DNA of 64,000 bases from CAZWSC01 sp964636385 (lineage in GTDB: Bacteria; Eisenbacteria; RBG-16-71-46; CAIMUX01). Position numbers and translations under genes: made by a program. Location: NCBI GenBank assembly GCA_964636385.1, contig CAZWSC010000046.1:1-64000 (forward strand). The letters are read 5' to 3'. Of the stretch, positions 1 through 8,490 are shown one piece after another. Position 1 is the stretch's first letter. Every line of letters begins with the position of its first letter. The notes under the pieces are model-generated. The model did no database searches, was not told the DNA's origin, and worked only from the letters and a program-made list of their open reading frames with translations.

Positions 1-4
1 TGAC

Positions 5-346
5 GTGGAGATCCGCTTCCCTGGCGTCCTGATCGTCACTTGCCCTGATTCAGGGCGAAGCACTAAGCGCGTCGGGTACCATGAGCCCGTGGACTGGGAT
101 GGTCAAGCATCTCTAATGCAGACACGTGACTTCATGCTCAACAACCTAGCAAGAGGCGGCTGGGTGGTTGTTGCCCGTATGGGGGCAACCAAGTTTGTTT
201 CTCCGAAGAATGTTCAAGCACACAAGGCAATCATCCAGCGCATCCGAGAGGGTGCTTCCGATGAAGAGATCAAGGAAGCGGGAACCTTCATTCACCGGGA
301 TTGGGTGAAGGCACTTCGCGAGGAGGTGGATCATGAAGACAACTGA
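5..346 (+). CDS. Hypothetical protein, possibly cut at the window edge
   Basis: I do not recognise this 113-residue product. It can start at a GTG at base 5, but no in-frame stop separates that codon from the window edge, so the true start may lie upstream. The protein is soluble and mixed in charge, with no signal peptide or membrane segment. It ends inside the next gene, with its stop overlapping the start of the secreted C25-like protein by 14 bases, so the two are probably co-transcribed. Base composition here is visibly less GC-rich than in most of the window. No function is proposed. Confidence 0.5.
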   Translation: MEIRFPGVLIVTCPDSGRSTKRVGYHEPVDWDGQASLMQTRDFMLNNLARGGWVVVARMGATKFVSPKNVQAHKAIIQRIREGASDEEIKEAGTFIHRDWVKALREEVDHEDN

Positions 347-3251
347 CCTCCTCCTGCTTCCTCTCCTCATGTTCTGCGTCAGTTCTCTTGCGGCTGCAGC
401 GCAGATTGAAGGCGGCCTGGTTGCGCCTGGAAGCAAGGATCTTCTATCTCTTCAGCCCTGTGCACCGCATCTTGGCATTATCACAATACCAATGGCCGTC
501 GCCAACTCCTTCGACTACGAAGTCACCATTCATCATCCAGGCGCATTCACTCTCTCCCCTACTCTGACAGTAGAGGAGTACCTCTTCCTCCTCATGAGAG
601 GCACAGGAGGAGGGTATCAATGTACTCATGGCGATAGTGCCGGGCTTGTCATAGAGTGCTATGAGTACACACCCATCGGATTCAACGCCAGGAACTACGC
701 ATACGATCAGCTGATCAGCGATAACCCTAGCTGGGCGCCGTATCTGTACAAAGGGGAGAAGGACGGGCAGTTTTACAGCATCGATGTAGACTACGAGCTC
801 ATTGCCATTCTTTCCCACTTCAATGACGGCTTCTTCCACAGCGAGGCATGCTACGCCTCCACCTTCACCGGCTACAATGGTTGCCATACTGTCGCAAGCT
901 CCCAGGGGCAACCAGGTATATTTGATCGGCGTGACAACGCAGAGTTCTTGTGGCGCGGACAGGCAGGCTTTCACGGCCCGAACAAGCGTGCTGCGATCAA
1001 CGCCATTGATGATTGCCCCAGATTGGCGTTCACCCAGGGAGATGGCAGGATCACCCTGGCTCCCATAGTCAGAGAAACCAGCCATGAGCCGTTCACACCA
1101 GTCCCTCCGAGCTTCACCTTTGAGGTAGGGTTCAACACCGCGATGAACACAGGGATGAATCCTCTTCACTATGTGGAGTTCCATCCAGATCCAGGCGTAT
1201 TCTCCGTCGACAATGCCTATTGGTGGGATGACTACACCATGCGCGTGGGAGTCAGCAGCTCGGGAGAAGTCGGCAACAGATGCGGGCTCTTTGGGATTAA
1301 CACCGCACTGGCAGCAGCAGGCAATCCAAGGGCAACTCTTGATGGAGATATGATAGCCCCGAACAATGACCACTACTACTTCTACATGGGCCAGGACTGC
1401 ACGGCAGGCAACTCCAATCTCAAAGGCTACTGCGCCGACACAGAGATCTTCTCCTGGTCTGTTGACGGAGAGGATGGGCGAACTGTTCGATGGGCCGTTG
1501 AAGGCTGGACTGGAGAGGAGTGGGTTGAAGACGCATCTGTGCTTCCCGGGGAGGGCGATATGGCTGTCCAGCTCTCTCAACCCTATGAGGAGGCGCGTCT
1601 CCTGAGCTATGATATCGACACGCCGCTGCCGACTTACCATGGCGGCATGGTTCGCGGACACCTTGAAGTGCCGTATCGTCCATTCTCCGGCGACCGAGAC
1701 CACCTGATGGAAAGGGCATGGGAGAGGCTGAGCAATCCTGCTCCGGGCAGCACTGGTCGAGGCCGGCATCCCTTTCGGGAGCGGACGGCTATAGCCCTGG
1801 TAACTGCCTACCTGGATGAACACTATCCGTTGATCACATACCTTGAGAGCTACTGCAATGTCGATGTTCACGTTGTCGAAGCTGCTGCCTGGCCGATTGG
1901 TCAGGAAAGACGGCAAGGTATCAAGGACGAGCTGCTTTCCCTCTACCAGACGGAGAACATCGTTGCTTGTGTCCTTGTGGGAGGAACCAACGATTGGGAA
2001 GTGTGGTCCGAGCCATGGCCGGATGAGACCGGTTGGGACGTGATCCAGCAGAACTACTGGCAAACAAGGCCACCCGGCGGCAATCCGGAGCGTGATGACA
2101 TTCCCATGGGCGAGTACATACCTGACGCCTACGAGCGCCGGTACAATACTTCATTCTGGACTCCGTATGTGCCCAGCATGGACTTTTACGCCGACATGAA
2201 CGGTGACGGCCTTCCGGACATAGACCTGGGCTTCATCCCGGTTCTTGATGACGCAGCCGCGGCAAGCGTAGTGTACAAGGCCATGACATACATGGACTAT
2301 AACGGATTCTGGGACAACCCCTGGGTTACATCAGCGGTCTTCGTCGGCGATGAAGACTACGATGATCCGGGTGACGGGCTGAACTCCCTGCTCAATGCGC
2401 AACAGCTCAGCGGACAGATGGAGATGCACGGCATCCATTCCAGCTGGCTCAGGCAAAGCGACGGTCATTCGTATTGGCGAACGCAGCAGTTCATCAACAT
2501 GATGCGCAGCAATCTGACGATGTCGGTCTTCACGGGGCCGAACTCCTCAAAGAACAACCTTGTCAGCATCACCTGGGCGGCTATCTTCAACTGGTCTGAT
2601 GTGGGCACATGCTGGCCGGGTGTCACGTTCGGCGCAGCATGCGGGCTCGGCAATGTTGGAATGACCAGACGCCATGATCGGCCGCATGTGCTCCTGGAGG
2701 ATGCGCTTGCAGAGACTGACGGAGGACAGATCATGGGTGTCGTAAGCCTCAGTGGCACCTTGGACAAGGATCTGATGTACTTCTACGAGCGCTTGTTCGA
2801 CCGATTGTTTGACAATCGCGAGGTGCCGCTCGCAACGCATGTTCGCATGGCCAAGCGCGACTGCGCAGACGCCGGCAGGTACACCAAGACGGTACAGAGC
2901 GTGGTCCTGATGGGCTATCCATGGATGCGGATGAACAACTATACATATGTGGTCGACACCCCGATGGAACAGGAGGAATGGCGCCTCGTCTTCGACAACA
3001 GTCCCAACCCGTTCACGGACGTCACAGACATCAGGTTCACAAGTGCCGGAGACGGCATTGCGACGGTGCGCATACTCGATGTCACCGGGCGGGTGGTCCG
3101 GGATTGGGATGTGGAAGGTGTGCTCGGGATGAACATGATTCAGTGGGATGGACGTAACCAGGCTGGTCAGCTTCTTCCTTCGGGTGTGTACTTCGGCATC
3201 TTGCAGGCGGACGGGGAGAAACATATGAACAAGATGCTGCGAGTGCGATGA
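333..3251 (+). CDS. Secreted gingipain-fold (C25-like) protein with FlgD-like C-terminal domain
   Basis: The 972-residue product starts with a clear Sec signal peptide (MKTTDLLLLPLLMFC, cleavage near AAAAQ). The middle (about residues 450-860) resembles the C25 cysteine peptidase fold. It has an Asp-rich strand followed by PDIDLGFIPV, matching the family's DxxVGRxPV segment, then FVGDEDYDDPGD, and a candidate nucleophile Cys in FGAACGLG near residue 770. The usual HG catalytic dyad position instead reads VFTGPNSS, so the catalytic His may be absent. The C-terminus (about 890-972) is an FlgD/T9SS-type immunoglobulin-like sorting domain (NSPNPFTD, VTGRVVRDW, LPSGVYFG). It probably acts at the cell surface or outside the cell. 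Family assignment rests on fold motifs; proteolytic activity is uncertain. Confidence 0.6.
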   Translation: MKTTDLLLLPLLMFCVSSLAAAAQIEGGLVAPGSKDLLSLQPCAPHLGIITIPMAVANSFDYEVTIHHPGAFTLSPTLTVEEYLFLLMRGTGGGYQCTHGDSAGLVIECYEYTPIGFNARNYAYDQLISDNPSWAPYLYKGEKDGQFYSIDVDYELIAILSHFNDGFFHSEACYASTFTGYNGCHTVASSQGQPGIFDRRDNAEFLWRGQAGFHGPNKRAAINAIDDCPRLAFTQGDGRITLAPIVRETSHEPFTPVPPSFTFEVGFNTAMNTGMNPLHYVEFHPDPGVFSVDNAYWWDDYTMRVGVSSSGEVGNRCGLFGINTALAAAGNPRATLDGDMIAPNNDHYYFYMGQDCTAGNSNLKGYCADTEIFSWSVDGEDGRTVRWAVEGWTGEEWVEDASVLPGEGDMAVQLSQPYEEARLLSYDIDTPLPTYHGGMVRGHLEVPYRPFSGDRDHLMERAWERLSNPAPGSTGRGRHPFRERTAIALVTAYLDEHYPLITYLESYCNVDVHVVEAAAWPIGQERRQGIKDELLSLYQTENIVACVLVGGTNDWEVWSEPWPDETGWDVIQQNYWQTRPPGGNPERDDIPMGEYIPDAYERRYNTSFWTPYVPSMDFYADMNGDGLPDIDLGFIPVLDDAAAASVVYKAMTYMDYNGFWDNPWVTSAVFVGDEDYDDPGDGLNSLLNAQQLSGQMEMHGIHSSWLRQSDGHSYWRTQQFINMMRSNLTMSVFTGPNSSKNNLVSITWAAIFNWSDVGTCWPGVTFGAACGLGNVGMTRRHDRPHVLLEDALAETDGGQIMGVVSLSGTLDKDLMYFYERLFDRLFDNREVPLATHVRMAKRDCADAGRYTKTVQSVVLMGYPWMRMNNYTYVVDTPMEQEEWRLVFDNSPNPFTDVTDIRFTSAGDGIATVRILDVTGRVVRDWDVEGVLGMNMIQWDGRNQAGQLLPSGVYFGILQADGEKHMNKMLRVR

Positions 3252-3271
3252 GGGTTGCTGGCCGCCCCCCC

Positions 3272-5203
3272 TCACAAATTCATGATCGCCACCGGCTCGA
3301 GGTCACCAGCGGGACGGAAGCCGAAGATCCTGCCGTAGAAATATAACTCGCCGTCGAGGGCGCGCCTGATGCTGGCCGCCTTGCGGAACCCGTGCTGCTC
3401 CCCCTCGAACGTGACGTATGCCACAGGGACCTTCGCCGCACGCAGCGCCATCACCATCGCCTCCGACTGCGACGGAGGCACGACCTTGTCCTCCAGCCCC
3501 TGGAAGAAGATCACTGGGCAGGACAGCCGCTTCGCGTGGTGTATCGGCGAGCGCCTTCTGTACAAGGCCGCCTTCCCGGGATACGGACCGACCAGGCGGT
3601 CCAGGTAGCGGGACTCGAACTTGTGCGTGTCGCGTGCAAGCGCCTCCAGGTCGCCAACTCCATACCTGCTGGCGCCGGCACGAAAGAGATCGTGGAAGGT
3701 CAGCGCGCAGAGGGTCGTGTATCCGCCCGCGCTCCCTCCGGAGATGGCGAGGCGGCGGCCGTCGGCCCTGCCGGCCTGTACAAGGTGCTTCGCCCCCGCA
3801 ATGCAGTCCTCCACGTCCACGACGCCCCAGGCCCCCTCCAGCCGCCCCCGGTAGGCGCGACCGTACCCTGTGCTGCCCCCGTAGTTCACATCCAGAACCG
3901 CGAAGCCGCGGCTGGTCCAGTACTGGATGCGCAGCTGGTACCCGCTGCCTGCAGCCGAGGTCGGGCCACCGTGGCTCATCACCAGCAGCGGCGGCTTCTC
4001 CAGTTCCGGCGCTTCGTGATCTGCGCTTGCGGGCTGGTAGAAGAAGGCATGCGCGGTCTCGCCCCCCGATCCGGGATAGCTCAGCGCCTCGGCACGGGAG
4101 ATGGACGCTGAGTCCTGCTCGTATGGATTCGATCTCTGTACAACCTGATGCCTGCCGGACACCAGGTCGAGCAGCACCACGGCCGGTGGATCGCAGGGAC
4201 CGCCCGCGATCATGACCGCCTGGTCACCTTCCACACGCAGTCCGTCGATGTCCGTGAAGGGGAGGTCGAAGGGAACGACATCGCCGCCCGAAGCCGGGAT
4301 CGCGCCCACGCTCCAGACACCATGCCTGCAGTATGCGCATATGATGCGGCCCTTCGAGTCGAAACTGTACAGCGATTCGCCCAGCACCCACAGCGGGCGG
4401 CCGAACTCGGCATCCATGGCACAGAGGGCACGGTGTTCGCCACCGTCCAGGCGGTAGATGTTCCAGAAGCCGGACCGATCGGAGACGAAGTGCAGGGCGC
4501 CGTCGGGTGACCACTCAGGAAAGCAGACCGACACGCCCGGCCCTCCGGCGACACAGCGCGTGTTCACAGGGCGGCCGTCTGCGCGGATCTCGGCAAGCCA
4601 CAGTCGCGTCGAATCCCACGGCATGTCCGGATGGCTCCATGTGAGCCATGCGAGATACCTGCCGTCCGGGCTGATGCGGGGCGATGAGTAGAAGTCCTCC
4701 CCCTGTGCGAGAACACGCGGCGGGGCCTCGCCGGACAGGCCCACGGAGACGAGGAGATTGGCAGGCTCGCGGCCGTCTGCATCGTGGCACTCGCAGACGC
4801 AGATCACCCGGTCGCGGGCGGTGTCGAAGACGAAGTCGCCGTAGCGCCAACCCCCCTCAGGGGTGAGTGGCGCCGGCGCACCGTCCTGGCCGGACTTGTA
4901 CACCCGCTGGTCCTTCATCTCGACGAAGACAAGGAGGCCGTCGCGGATGGCGAAAGCGCCTCCGCCGTACTCGTGCACGCGGCTGCGCGCGTTGTACGGC
5001 CCGGGCAGAAGGTCGCGGATGGTCCGGCCGTCGAAGCCTGCGATCGCGTTGCGCCCTCCCTCCGACGGACGCCCCTCTCCCCAGTAGATGCACCCGCCGT
5101 CCATCACGGGGCCGTGCAGCCGAAGCCCTCCCTGCACAATCAGGTCGGATGTGACAGGCGAATCCCAGGTTCCGAACGGAGCCACAATCTTCTTCTGCAT
5201 CAC
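3272..5203 (-). CDS. S9 family peptidase (prolyl oligopeptidase / acylaminoacyl peptidase type)
   Basis: The 643-residue cytoplasmic-type protein has no signal peptide. An N-terminal beta-propeller-like half (repeats such as SSPRISPDGRYLAW and FPEWSPDG) precedes an alpha/beta hydrolase domain. The nucleophile motif is GGSAGGYT near residue 495; an Asp follows in FFQGLEDKVVPP and the catalytic His is in EGEQHGF. Family members cleave dipeptides or acyl-amino acids from oligopeptides. The start is GTG-ATG immediately after the stop of the FetB-like permease, with AAGGA just upstream, so it is translated in the same unit as the two ABC genes. A functional link to metal export is not evident; co-transcription may be incidental. 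Confidence 0.85.
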   Translation of the reverse strand: MMQKKIVAPFGTWDSPVTSDLIVQGGLRLHGPVMDGGCIYWGEGRPSEGGRNAIAGFDGRTIRDLLPGPYNARSRVHEYGGGAFAIRDGLLVFVEMKDQRVYKSGQDGAPAPLTPEGGWRYGDFVFDTARDRVICVCECHDADGREPANLLVSVGLSGEAPPRVLAQGEDFYSSPRISPDGRYLAWLTWSHPDMPWDSTRLWLAEIRADGRPVNTRCVAGGPGVSVCFPEWSPDGALHFVSDRSGFWNIYRLDGGEHRALCAMDAEFGRPLWVLGESLYSFDSKGRIICAYCRHGVWSVGAIPASGGDVVPFDLPFTDIDGLRVEGDQAVMIAGGPCDPPAVVLLDLVSGRHQVVQRSNPYEQDSASISRAEALSYPGSGGETAHAFFYQPASADHEAPELEKPPLLVMSHGGPTSAAGSGYQLRIQYWTSRGFAVLDVNYGGSTGYGRAYRGRLEGAWGVVDVEDCIAGAKHLVQAGRADGRRLAISGGSAGGYTTLCALTFHDLFRAGASRYGVGDLEALARDTHKFESRYLDRLVGPYPGKAALYRRRSPIHHAKRLSCPVIFFQGLEDKVVPPSQSEAMVMALRAAKVPVAYVTFEGEQHGFRKAASIRRALDGELYFYGRIFGFRPAGDLEPVAIMNL

Positions 5204-6010
5204 TCAGAATCCTTCCTTCCCGGACAGGCGGTCCAGGCGCAGCCTGTGTCTTCCGTCGAAGAGGCGCATCGACGCGATCCGGATCGCGCCCAGCGTACCG
5301 AACCCTACTCCCGCCGCTATCAGCAGGAAGATGAGTATCTGATACTTCACAGCCTCGAATGGCGGGCTTCCCGCCAGTATCTGGCCTGTCATCATCCCCG
5401 GCAGACTCACCAGGCCCGCCGCCGCCATGGAGTTTATCAGCGGCATCATCCCTGCACGCATGCTCTCGCGCCGGACATCGCCGAACGCCTCGTCCCTCGG
5501 CTGTCCCAATGCCAGGCGCTGCTCGATGATCACGCGCTGGTCCCACGCGGCCGTGGTCAGGCGGTCCAGCGACAGCGACACCCCGCTCATCGTGTTCCCC
5601 AGGAGCATCCCGAGCAGGGGGATCGCATACTGGGGCAGGTACCAGGGATCCGGCCCGATGATCGCCATCAGTGCGTACGCCGTGAGCAGGAACGAGGAGA
5701 GGAACATCGACGCGGTACCGATCCAGAATCCCCAGAGGCCGCGCATACGGCGCTTCTGCCTGGCCATGACCTCCCGCCCCGCGATCGCCAGCATCACAAT
5801 CGACATGACGCCAACCCAGACAGGGCCGACGGTCCGGAAGATGACACGCAGCACCAGGCCGACCAGCAGGAGCTGCAGCGCCATCCTGGCCGAGTTCACG
5901 AGCAGTGAGCGCGAGATCCGCAGACGCATGACGGTACCGAAGGCCGCGACCGCCACGACGATCACGGCAGCGAGCACAAGATCCAGTGCCGATAGTTCGA
6001 TTACGCCCAT
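5204..6010 (-). CDS. fetB: FetB-like (UPF0014) ABC transporter permease
   Basis: The 268-residue polytopic protein belongs to the YbbM/FetB permease family, whose E. coli member exports iron and helps resist oxidative stress. Visible features are an N-terminal hydrophobic segment (LSALDLVLAAVIVVAVAAF), several further transmembrane stretches, and the conserved family segment around GNTMSGVSLSLDRL followed by LALGQPRDEA. The C-terminal part has GMMTGQILAGSPP, another family hallmark. The gene begins 2 bases after the ATPase gene and ends directly before the S9 peptidase gene. Family membership is clear; the transported substrate is inferred from the E. coli homolog. Confidence 0.85.
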   Translation of the reverse strand: MGVIELSALDLVLAAVIVVAVAAFGTVMRLRISRSLLVNSARMALQLLLVGLVLRVIFRTVGPVWVGVMSIVMLAIAGREVMARQKRRMRGLWGFWIGTASMFLSSFLLTAYALMAIIGPDPWYLPQYAIPLLGMLLGNTMSGVSLSLDRLTTAAWDQRVIIEQRLALGQPRDEAFGDVRRESMRAGMMPLINSMAAAGLVSLPGMMTGQILAGSPPFEAVKYQILIFLLIAAGVGFGTLGAIRIASMRLFDGRHRLRLDRLSGKEGF

Positions 6011-6012
6011 GC

Positions 6013-6666
6013 TCAGAATTCCTGCTCCAGGCGGCCGTTGTTAAAGCGGTATCCCCGCGTGCAGAGACGCCTTGCCTGCTCCGCATCGTGGCTGACCCAG
6101 AGAGCCGGCGCGCCGCGCTCCCGGGAGTACCGGGCGATGAGTCCCTCTGCAATTCCCACGTTCACCCGGTCCAGGCTCGCGGTCGGCTCATCCAGGAGAA
6201 GCGCGGCCGGTTCGTTGGCCAGCAGGCGCACAAGGGCCAGCCTCTGCTTCTCGCCTGTGGAGAGGCGCCGGATCTCCCAGTCCCGGACTTCGGGGCCGAA
6301 GCCAAGGGCGGCCAGAATCCGGTCAGTCCCTTCGACCAGGTGCCCGCCGACAGTGTCCTCCCACCACTGGCTCTCCGCGGGTAGCAGTCCCACGCGCCTG
6401 CGCCAGAGAGGCGCGATGACATCGGAGCACTCCTCGCCGTCCAGGTATATTCGGCCTTCCCAAGGGATGAGATCAGCCACTGCACGCAGGAGCAGCGACT
6501 TCCCCGCACCCGACGGGCCTGAGATCGCGACCGACTCCCCGGGATCCAGCTTGAGATCGATGGGGCCGCGATCAAGGTATCGCACACCTTCCAGCAGTAA
6601 GCGGCTCAGTCTCCCCTCCCTGTCTGCACGGCTGTCAACCCCCGGCCGTCTCTCCCCCGCCGGCAC
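6013..6666 (-). CDS. fetA: FetA-like ABC transporter ATP-binding protein
   Basis: This 217-residue ATPase has a Walker A motif GPSGAGKS, a signature LSTGEKQRL, a Walker B LLLDEPTASLD and a switch His in WVSHDAEQ. It is the natural partner of the FetB-like permease immediately downstream on the same strand and likely powers metal efflux across the inner membrane. The start used is a GTG. The first 20 or so residues are poorly conserved in character, so a shorter start nearer LLLEGVRYL is possible. The DUF368 gene is divergent across a gap of about 170 bases that should hold both promoters. Confidence 0.85.
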   Translation of the reverse strand: MPAGERRPGVDSRADREGRLSRLLLEGVRYLDRGPIDLKLDPGESVAISGPSGAGKSLLLRAVADLIPWEGRIYLDGEECSDVIAPLWRRRVGLLPAESQWWEDTVGGHLVEGTDRILAALGFGPEVRDWEIRRLSTGEKQRLALVRLLANEPAALLLDEPTASLDRVNVGIAEGLIARYSRERGAPALWVSHDAEQARRLCTRGYRFNNGRLEQEF

Positions 6667-6836
6667 CTCACCAGCCGGTACCTCACAAGCCAGTCTCCCA
6701 CCTGCCCTCTACCCCACCCGCCCTTGCCTTGCCGGCGCACCTCCAGCAGTATTGCCGCCACGCGGCCATAAGCCAAGCGAACAGGAGCAGAAGGCTCCAG
6801 CCACCGGCCCAGCGTCAACACGAAAGGATCATCCCA

Positions 6837-7871
6837 ATGCCGGGACATGCCAGGCGAGCCGGGCAGACTCAGCCTTCATCACACCCTATCGGGTCACTCA
6901 TCATCCGCGGCGCCGCCGGCGGGGTCCTGATGGGCCTCGCCAACCTCGTCCCTGGCATCAGCGGCGGAACGATGCTGCTGGCGGTCGGGATCTACCCCCT
7001 CTTCGTGGGCGCCGTGGCCGATCTGACCACGCTGCGCATTCGCCCTCAGTCGGTTGCTCTCCTGGTCTCGGTCGCAGCGGCAGCCGCCCTGTCGATCCTG
7101 CTGCTTGCAGGCGTCGTCAAGGATCTCGTCGTGGGTCACAGGTGGGTCATGTACAGCCTCTTCATCGGGCTCACACTCGGAGGAGTCCCGGTGGTCTGGC
7201 GGCTTGCCCGCCATGCCTCGCCGTCGCTCTGGATCGGGGCGGGAAGCGGATTCATCGTGATGAGCCTTCTCGCGATCGCCCAGAACACCGGTGGATCTAC
7301 CGGGGCCTCCGGATCGGGGTTCCCGATCCTCCTCGCAGCCGGAGTTCTGGGCGCGGGGGCGATGATCCTGCCCGGGATCAGCGGCGGGTACCTGATGCTG
7401 CTGATCGGCCAGTACGTGCCGATCCTGGCCGCCATCGACAGCCTCAAGGATGCGCTCTCCAGGGGTGTGATGGCAGACGCGGTCGATCCGGCCCTGTCGG
7501 TCCTGCTGCCCCTCGGGATCGGCGTCGTTGTCGGGATCGTGCTGCTGAGCAACATCTTGCGATGGCTGCTGGGCCGCTTCTCCAGGCCGACCCTGGGGGT
7601 GCTGCTGGGCCTGCTGGTCGGGGCAGTCGTCGGGCTCTGGCCCTTCCAGGAGGCTACCGAGCCGATCCCCGGGCAGACCGTCATCCGCGGCGAGATCATC
7701 ACGCGGGACGACCTCGGGGCGATCGACCCCGCCGATCTGCCCACGGAGTTCTTCACACCCACCGCAGGCCAGGCCGGGGCTTCGGTTCTCCTCGCTGCTG
7801 CCGGCTTCGCGATCACCCTGGGGATCGCACGCCTGGGGAGGCGGGAGGACGATCCGGCCGGCAATGCGTGA
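6837..7871 (+). CDS. DUF368 family membrane protein (polyprenyl-phosphate translocase type)
   Basis: The product has about 344 residues, is very hydrophobic with roughly eight to ten membrane segments, and carries two copies of the family hallmark: NLVPGISGGT near the N-terminus and LPGISGGYLM in the second half. This is the inverted-repeat architecture of DUF368. Members of this family have been linked to recycling of undecaprenyl phosphate across the membrane (PopT); that role is taken from the family, not from this sequence. I chose the ATG at 6837 because AAAGGA lies 8 bases upstream; a longer frame to 6729 has an implausible basic N-terminus. It is followed after 76 bases by the redox operon but probably belongs to a separate function. 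Confidence 0.85.
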   Translation: MPGHARRAGQTQPSSHPIGSLIIRGAAGGVLMGLANLVPGISGGTMLLAVGIYPLFVGAVADLTTLRIRPQSVALLVSVAAAAALSILLLAGVVKDLVVGHRWVMYSLFIGLTLGGVPVVWRLARHASPSLWIGAGSGFIVMSLLAIAQNTGGSTGASGSGFPILLAAGVLGAGAMILPGISGGYLMLLIGQYVPILAAIDSLKDALSRGVMADAVDPALSVLLPLGIGVVVGIVLLSNILRWLLGRFSRPTLGVLLGLLVGAVVGLWPFQEATEPIPGQTVIRGEIITRDDLGAIDPADLPTEFFTPTAGQAGASVLLAAAGFAITLGIARLGRREDDPAGNA

Positions 7872-7947
7872 GCGGGAATGGACCCCGCGGCACCAGCCGG
7901 TATAAGATCCCCTGTACTCTTTGCTCTCTGGAGGAGAATCGCACCGA

Positions 7948-8490
7948 ATGCTCGACAAGATCCTGTCCAGATATCCCAACGACGCGGCAAGCCTTGTCAT
8001 GATCCTGCAGGATGTGCAGGCGGAGCACGGCTATCTCCCGAAGGAGGTCCTGGCGGAGGTATCGGAACGGCTGCGCATTCCGAAGGCGCAGGTCTACTCG
8101 GTCGCGACCTTCTACAACGTCCTCAGCCTTGAGCCGCGCGGGAAGCACATGGTGCGGGTCTGCATGGGAACGGCCTGCCATGTCCGCCAGGCGCCGCTCA
8201 TCCTCGACTCGGCCGTGCGGGAGTTGGGCGTGGACGTCGGCAGGACGACACCGGACGGCAAGTTCACGCTTCAGAGCGTCGGGTGCGTCGGGGCGTGCGC
8301 GATCGGCCCGGTTGTTGAGATCGACGACACGCATCACGGGCACATGACCGTGACGAAGATGGGCAGGCTCCTGCGGAAGGTGGCGGCGGAAGACGGGGGC
8401 GCGGCAGGCGACGGCGGTGGCGCGGGCAGGAGCAGCGACGGCGGTGGCTTGAGCGACCGCGGCGGAAACGGCGACGGGGGCGGATCATGA
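7948..8490 (+). CDS. NuoE-like thioredoxin-fold [2Fe-2S] subunit with Gly-rich tail
   Basis: This is the first gene of a five-gene redox operon. The 180-residue product carries the NuoE/HndA 24-kDa fold: an N-terminal helical part (LQDVQAEHGYLPKE), then the [2Fe-2S] ligands in CMGTACHV and GCVGACAIGP (C-x4-C ... C-x3-C). It should relay electrons to or from the FMN subunit encoded next. The ATG at 7948 has GGAGGAG 11 bases upstream; an earlier TTG would place this site inside the gene. The last 35 residues are an odd Gly/Asp/Ser-rich low-complexity tail absent from standard NuoE. The stop overlaps the next start (ATGA), indicating translational coupling. Confidence 0.9.
   Translation: MLDKILSRYPNDAASLVMILQDVQAEHGYLPKEVLAEVSERLRIPKAQVYSVATFYNVLSLEPRGKHMVRVCMGTACHVRQAPLILDSAVRELGVDVGRTTPDGKFTLQSVGCVGACAIGPVVEIDDTHHGHMTVTKMGRLLRKVAAEDGGAAGDGGGAGRSSDGGGLSDRGGNGDGGGS

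Noticed and set aside
444..2063. Long reverse-strand frame (539 codons) inside the C25-like gene
   Set aside because: It is antisense to a gene with a signal peptide and two recognisable domains, and its own product has no domain, signal or ribosome-binding site.
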